From positions 4,035,246 to 4,099,245 of the forward strand of contig CM031628.1 of assembly GCA_018398815.1 (NCBI GenBank): a stretch of DNA of 64,000 nt, in the 5' to 3' direction. The DNA comes from Conus ventricosus (lineage: Eukaryota; Mollusca; Gastropoda; Neogastropoda; Conidae). Made by a program: the position numbers and the translations under genes. The notes below the pieces were generated by a model. That model was not told the DNA's origin. It ran no database searches and saw only the letters and a list, made by a program, of their open reading frames with translations. Numbering within the stretch: position 1 is the stretch's first letter; each line of letters opens with the position of its first letter. This document shows, piece after piece, positions 59,272 through 64,000 of this stretch.

Positions 59272-60534
59272 ACATCTCGTTAAATGACATCGTCTACAAA
59301 CGAACCAGAAACTTTGTTAAAAATCCTTCTTCCGTAAAATCTCAAATCAGATGAAAAATGTTAATTTCTCTCAAAAACCCAAGGATCACGTCAGGCGGGA
59401 CATCCCTGAACAGGATCTTCATGGACTCCGCTGTAAAATGTTTGTGTCTCACATCGTGCAAGTCCCAACACTCTAAAAGAACATGACTGTTTCATTGTGA
59501 GTGGTGCATGACATGGAATGCACCACGGAGCTTCTTCACTCTTTAAAAGGTAAGAATGGGTAAAATACGAATGGCCGTGTGCAGCCGGCACAGAACCGTT
59601 TCCTCCTTACGACCACCCGACGTAGACGGGAGGAAGTCTTTAAGGTTTGGACGGATCTGAAAGAGTTTGTTATTCGTCTGTGTGTTCCAATCCTCCTGCC
59701 AGAGGTCTCTCACATAATCGTTAATTTTGGTTTCACATCTGAGCAGGGGATATAAGTGTTGGACAGTTTCTCTCTTGTGGCGTTCTTGGCTAAACGATCA
59801 ACCATTTCGTTCCCGCCGATGCCAACATGGCCAGGAACCCAAGCAAGAGTAATGTTGTAACCGTCCGCCTTCAACTTGCTAAAAAGTTCAAAAAAAAGTA
59901 AAAGTTCTGGATGTTGAAGGTTGCGGCCAGCTATGGCCTCCAAAGCTGACAGCGAATCCGACAGAACCAGAAAATCCCTCCTCGAAGAATGGGAGATTAT
60001 CTTCAAAGCCAGTACAAGAGCAGTAAGTTCAGCAGAATAGACAGAAGCATCTGAATGTATATGTTCCAACAATATCTGAGAAGGAGCCCCAGGGCAGTAG
60101 GCTGCACAGGCCACTCCATCCTCAGACTTGGAACCGTCAGTGAAAACTTTTTGATAGGATGGGAATTTGGAACAGAGCTCGGCATACAAAGCCTTGTACG
60201 CCAGAGAGCTGGTAGACTCCTTACGGAAAGCTGCGAGATCAAAACGAATCTCTGGTGTGAAAAAGGTCCATGGAGGTTGATCCGGAAACTTGGAAAAATC
60301 GGAAACTACTCCCAGGTCTATACCTGCATTCCGCACGTGAGGCTGCATACGAAGACCAAACGGCGGAATACATTTAGGGTTGTTTTCAAACTTACTTTGG
60401 AATGGAGGGTCAAAGACACAGTCATAGGCAGGATTCTGCAGTTCTGAGAACAGTCGATATAATAATTTAAAGACAGTTTCAGCCTGCGGTTGGACAACGA
60501 AGGTTCGCCCCGCCTCTGCGTACAGGCTGTACAC
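59133..60534 (-). mobile_element. LINE (I/Nimb-like), 5'-truncated, with (TTATC)n tail
   Basis: On the minus strand the order is the end of ORF2 with RNase H, a frameshifted cysteine-motif tail (59391-59700), a 3' untranslated region, then CAGCCCTGATGTGGCCCT and TTATC repeats at 59133-59155. The 5' truncation at about 60534 meets a TG tract. Its 3' end is the source type for the micro-insertions at 14518, 40384 and 42254. Confidence 0.88.
59710..60534 (-). CDS. LINE ORF2 C-terminal part with RNase H domain
   Basis: The 274-codon open frame begins past the reverse transcriptase and contains a complete RNase H set. VFTDGSKSEDGVACA (first Asp) is near residue 133, YSAELTALVLALKI (Glu) near 166, LVLSDSLSALEAI (Asp) near 190, and WVPGHVGIGGNEMVDRLAKN (His and last Asp) near 235-255. 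RNase H removes the RNA strand during LINE copying. The domain after the reverse transcriptase places the element in the I group. The frame ends in a stop at 59710; the usual cysteine-rich tail continues in another phase. Confidence 0.9.
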   Translation of the reverse strand: MYSLYAEAGRTFVVQPQAETVFKLLYRLFSELQNPAYDCVFDPPFQSKFENNPKCIPPFGLRMQPHVRNAGIDLGVVSDFSKFPDQPPWTFFTPEIRFDLAAFRKESTSSLAYKALYAELCSKFPSYQKVFTDGSKSEDGVACAAYCPGAPSQILLEHIHSDASVYSAELTALVLALKIISHSSRRDFLVLSDSLSALEAIAGRNLQHPELLLFFELFSKLKADGYNITLAWVPGHVGIGGNEMVDRLAKNATREKLSNTYIPCSDVKPKLTIM

Positions 60535-60549
60535 AGGGGTGGTGCGGAA

Positions 60550-60690
60550 CGTGTGAGTGTGTGTGTGTGTGTGAGTGTGTGTGTGAGTGTGTGATTGAGA
60601 GTGTGTGTGAGTGTGTGTGTGAGTGAGAGAAAGAGAGAGAGAGAGTGTGAGTGTGTGCGCATGTGTGTGTGTGTGTGTGTGAGTGAGAGA
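60550..60690. repeat. (TG)n/(GAGT)n microsatellite
   Basis: TG-rich with GAGTGTG and GAGAGA blocks. Confidence 0.93.
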
Positions 60691-60696
60691 TTAAGG

Positions 60697-60850
60697 TAAG
60701 GTAATGTTGCCTACAGCCCAGCCCACCACAAAGGGCCATATCAGAGCTGTCACCACGTTAAAATCAACTCATAAATCATTCATTCACACAACTCTTTAAA
60801 AACCCACCCGAAATTTTGTTAAGAATCTTTCCACCGTAAAATCTCAGATG
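60697..60850 (-). mobile_element. LINE (I/Nimb-like) 3' end, about 150 bp
   Basis: A GTAAG-type tail on the plus side is followed by the diverged hairpin region (CAGCTCTGATATGGCCCT on minus) and the adjoining untranslated region also found at 59200-59340. It is 5' truncated and older than the neighbouring copy. Confidence 0.8.
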
Positions 60851-61262
<412 letters not shown>

Positions 61263-61964
61263 TCTGTGCTAATGTCAAAACACTTCCATGAACATTAATT
61301 TTCTCTCTTCACATCACAGTGTCCCTTGTTCCTGCACCCCAATTTTCCCTGCATGACTAGATCCAAGAGTCGGGAATGGGAGACCCGTGCTTTAACTTTC
61401 GTCTGACTTGAGACGCACTTTCACTCTCTTTAGTTCTCTCCCTTGAATTTCGATCACCGGCGATCGACGGTTTTCTCCCCGGAATTATGGTATTTAAAAC
61501 AACATTTTTGTTATCTGAAGCCATGTATTGCCTAAAAAAAAAACCCCTGTAATAGACACGTTCATCACAAAAATATTATTATTTTAGAAATAACGGTTAC
61601 GGGAAAAAAGAAACATCCGTCATGCAAAATGCAAAAATCTCAGAAACTGTTGAGAGTTAATCCACTTGACATCCGCAATGGGGGACAACTGAAAGAAACA
61701 GTACACTCTGAGTCCCTGACAAAGTCAGGTGTTTGATGTGCAGGTAAATGCTGCACAAAGTATGCCTCAGTTCAATGCTGTATCCTGCTATGACAGGCGT
61801 TGGTGCAACGACCCTTCTCCCTGTCTTAAAGAGATTTCGAATCGCCCCAAACTGTAATTCACACTTCTTCCTGTGAAGCTGCAAACAATATCCACATCAA
61901 AGTTTAACAGGAATGGGTGAATATTCTAAATGTAATTAACAGCGAACCGCCAAAGAAAACATAG
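61263..61964. other. No gene seen
   Basis: Unique DNA. The 75-codon frame at 61657-61884 (minus) has no recognisable motif. Confidence 0.45.
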
Positions 61965-62245
61965 ACAAATGATTCACAAGACAAAACACGGCGCATTTCA
62001 ACCTCTTAGGTCTTCATCAGGCAAGATACAAAACACCCAGGACAACGAAAATGAATGAGCGATGAAAAGTTTTCATTCAACACCCATCTTGCGCTGAAGT
62101 GAATGAAGAGAAGTGACTCCTCATTCATTTTTGTTATCCGGAGTATTTTGTATCTTGCCTGAAGAAGACCTAAGAGGTTGAAATGCGTTGTGTCCTGTCT
62201 TGTGATCAGATTTCCGCCTGCAGTCGTCTCACTTTGCAACTAGGA
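61965..62245. repeat. Fold-back (inverted) repeat element, copy 2, with hammerhead-like cores
   Basis: The arms are about 61950-62032 and 62145-62215, inverse to each other. Each arm in its own sense carries CTGATGA or CTGAAGA, then AGACCTAAGAGGTT, then GAAA (plus: 62159-62165 and 62180-62183; minus: 62020-62014 and 61999-61996). The spacer has CACCCAGGACAACGAAAATG as in copy 1. The end CTCACTTTGCAACTA is shared with copy 1 (about 56720). Confidence 0.8.
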
Positions 62246-62263
62246 ATGGATGACATTTGTCAG

Positions 62264-62301
<38 letters not shown>
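62264..62301. repeat. Poly(C) tract, 38 nt
   Basis: Longest of the poly(C)/poly(G) runs in the window. Confidence 0.95.
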
Positions 62302-62303
<2 letters not shown>

Positions 62304-62957
62304 GGCACACTGCCAAGGTTTCAGCCGCTCTTCAAACTTCCAGCGCGGAAAGGAAACCGCCCATTACATGTTTAACATTTACATTCAGGCTAGGAGATAC
62401 AGCGCTACAAATGGATCTTCCTGCTGACCTGGCTTATCTCCACTTCTGTCACAAAGTGGTTCACAGGTCAGTCGCTCTTTGCCCAGCTGAAACTCAGCTT
62501 AACACCAGTTCTAAATACCCTCGTTGTCAGCTCCCTGTCCACAGATAGACAGGTAACATGAAGACAGACCTGCACACACTGACACTGCCCTCCTGAGCCA
62601 GTCACATCACGCTCAAGTGACGAGTTATCACATATCATGCTGTTGATTCATGACTGGTAGTGAGAAACAGGTCGGCTGTCGATGCAACACTGCTGATGCA
62701 GCCTAAAATTTGGGTCCTTTCCCAGAAACCTCCACAGATTTGATGTGTACAGTTTGTATTTGATCAGCGTTATGATAAGCTTTACAACATCAAAAATCAA
62801 ACAAGCCGATTTATATAATTTTCCCCTCCTTGTCTGTACACCAGACTGACAAGAAAAAAACAAACAAAAAAACATCCTGCCTGCTATCAAGGGAGCCGAG
62901 AAAAACTTGGGAGGCAAAAAGCTGTGTGCTGTTTTTCAAAACTTCTTTGTCATTAAC
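62302..62957. other. No gene seen
   Basis: Unique DNA with no recognisable exon. Confidence 0.45.
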
Positions 62958-63496
62958 ACATGCAAAGATAATAACAAACTCTTTCAGATCCGTCCAAACC
63001 TTAAGGACTTCCTCCCATCTCCGTCGGGAGGTCGTAAAGAGGAAACGGTTCTGTGCCGCTGCACACCGGCCATTCGTATTTTACCCATTCCTACCTTTTA
63101 AAGAGTGAAGAAGCTTCGTGGTGCATTCCGTGTCATGCGCCACTCACAGTGAAACATGTTCTTTTAGAGTGTTGGGACTTGCACGATGTGAGACACAAAC
63201 ATTTTACAGCAGAGTCCATGAAGATCCTGTTCAGGGATGTCCCGCCTGATGTGATCCTTGAGTTTTTGAGAGAGATTAACATTTTTCATCTGATTTAAGA
63301 TTTTACGGAAGAAAGATTTTTAACGAAGTTTCTGGCATGTTTCTAGACGATGTCATTTACTGAGATGTGTGAAAGTGGTTTTTTTTTTTGTTTTTTTTCT
63401 CAAATGACTGGTGAGTTGATTTTAACGTGGTGACAGCCCTGATGTGGCCCTTTGCGGTCGGCTGGGCTATAAGCAACATTATCTTATCTTATCTCC
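62958..63496 (+). mobile_element. LINE (I/Nimb-like) 3' end with cysteine-motif tail
   Basis: Homology with the minus-strand element starts near 62958. The open frame 63053-63298 holds CIPCHAPLTVKHVLLEC, a C-x2-C-x8-H-x4-C motif typical of the end of I-group ORF2, and stops after NIFHLI. The 3' untranslated region ends with CAGCCCTGATGTGGCCCTTT, GGCTGGGCTATAAGCAACA and TTATC repeats at 63478-63495. Confidence 0.88.
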
Positions 63497-63839
63497 TAGA
63501 TGACACCAGATGAAAGAGATAAGATATCTGAACGCTGTGTACGTAAGCATCAAAACTATTTGATGCCAGCAATTGTTCACGGTGTTTCTACTCTAGTCAT
63601 GCTCATACTAATATAGAGAAGAAAATGGTGGAAGAGTGCACTCACCAGGGTTGGAGTATGGTGATCGGGGAAACAGGAAAGAAACCAAGCAAACTTTCTG
63701 CTCACAGAGCTGTCATCAGGCTTAGAGTTAGTGGGTGACAGAGACAGATCTTATATGAGGACTGACAATAAAAAAAGGAATGAACAGAGCTCAGAGACAA
63801 AAGGAAGTTAACTGGGGTCATACTAATATACCAATACCA
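63497..63839. other. No gene seen
   Basis: Unique DNA between the LINE tail and the third fold-back copy. Confidence 0.45.
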
Positions 63840-63990
63840 TAAAGATAAGCGATCACTCGTTCTTCATTTACCTCGTCCTGAGTGTCGTTTATCTTGCCTG
63901 AACGGCTGAAGAAGATCTAAGCGGTCGAAACGCGTCATGGTTTTCTTTTCTTGTGATTCGTTTGTCCATGTTGTTTGGCGGGGTTCTTTC
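63840..63990 (+). repeat. Fold-back repeat family, copy 3 (one arm), with hammerhead-like core
   Basis: CTGAAGA (63906-63912), AGATCTAAGCGGTC and GAAACGCGTC (63927-63936) are followed by TTTTCTTGTGATTCGTTTGT and CCATGTTGTTTGGCGG, matching the right arms of copies 1 and 2. No left arm is recognisable in the window. Confidence 0.75.
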
Positions 63991-64000
63991 AAACACTTTT

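Overview
The window reads as a repeat-rich animal nuclear genome, most likely a lophotrochozoan and probably a marine mollusc (inference). Reasons: intron-split genes with GT/AG boundaries, long CA/TG microsatellites, a tRNA-derived SINE, several LINE clades (CR1/Jockey-like and I/Nimb-like), and remnants of hAT, piggyBac, Harbinger, gypsy and tyrosine-recombinase elements. No prokaryotic gene organisation is present.

The window is three contigs joined by two runs of exactly 1,000 N: A (1-15703), B (16704-48000) and C (49001-64000). Contig A and the right end of B carry many homopolymer indels and look poorly polished. Contig A is not independent sequence: 9.25-15.7 kb is an inverted copy of 41.13-48.0 kb (end of B), and 5.1-7.7 kb is a direct copy of pieces of contig C (49.0-49.4 and 53.1-56 kb). 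Read backwards, A runs along the end of B and then along a flipped C, but it skips the 3.7 kb holding the sulfite oxidase exon.

Layout. 0-1.3 kb: a hAT-type element with an 8-bp target duplication. 4.1-4.6 kb: SINE fragment. 5.1-6.4 kb: 29-bp minisatellite. 6.9-7.7 kb: 104-bp satellite. 7.8-8.3 kb: gypsy integrase remnant. 9.25-15.7 kb: inverted arm with a THAP-domain exon and the 3' half of a LINE. 17.6-19.1 kb: complete but defective piggyBac element with TTAA ends. 19.26-20.11 kb: full-length SINE with a 17-bp target duplication. 21.8-32.4 kb: three exons of an unrecognised minus-strand gene whose largest exon encodes a tandem array of SUMO-acceptor-like motifs. 30.3 kb: tyrosine recombinase fragment. 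34.4 kb: RNase H fragment. 35.1-39.15 kb (minus) and 39.24-43.0 kb (plus): two LINEs placed head to head, both starting with a PHD-like finger, the plus one also with a 2A-like motif. 43.6-44.0 kb: second THAP copy. 51.45-52.94 kb: the large, intact, GC-rich exon of sulfite oxidase (SUOX). 53.3-56 kb: 104-bp satellite carrying a Harbinger element. 56-64 kb: fold-back repeats, a 55-bp minisatellite, two I/Nimb-like LINE 3' ends and very long TG/CA tracts.

Only SUOX is a confidently identified host gene. The SUMO-motif gene and the THAP exon are probable host or domesticated genes. Most of the rest is mobile or tandemly repeated DNA. The most unusual items are the duplicated, SUOX-less contig A; 54-56-nt LINE-tail micro-insertions with target duplications; the SUMO-motif array; the 2A-like LINE start; and fold-back repeats holding hammerhead-like core motifs.
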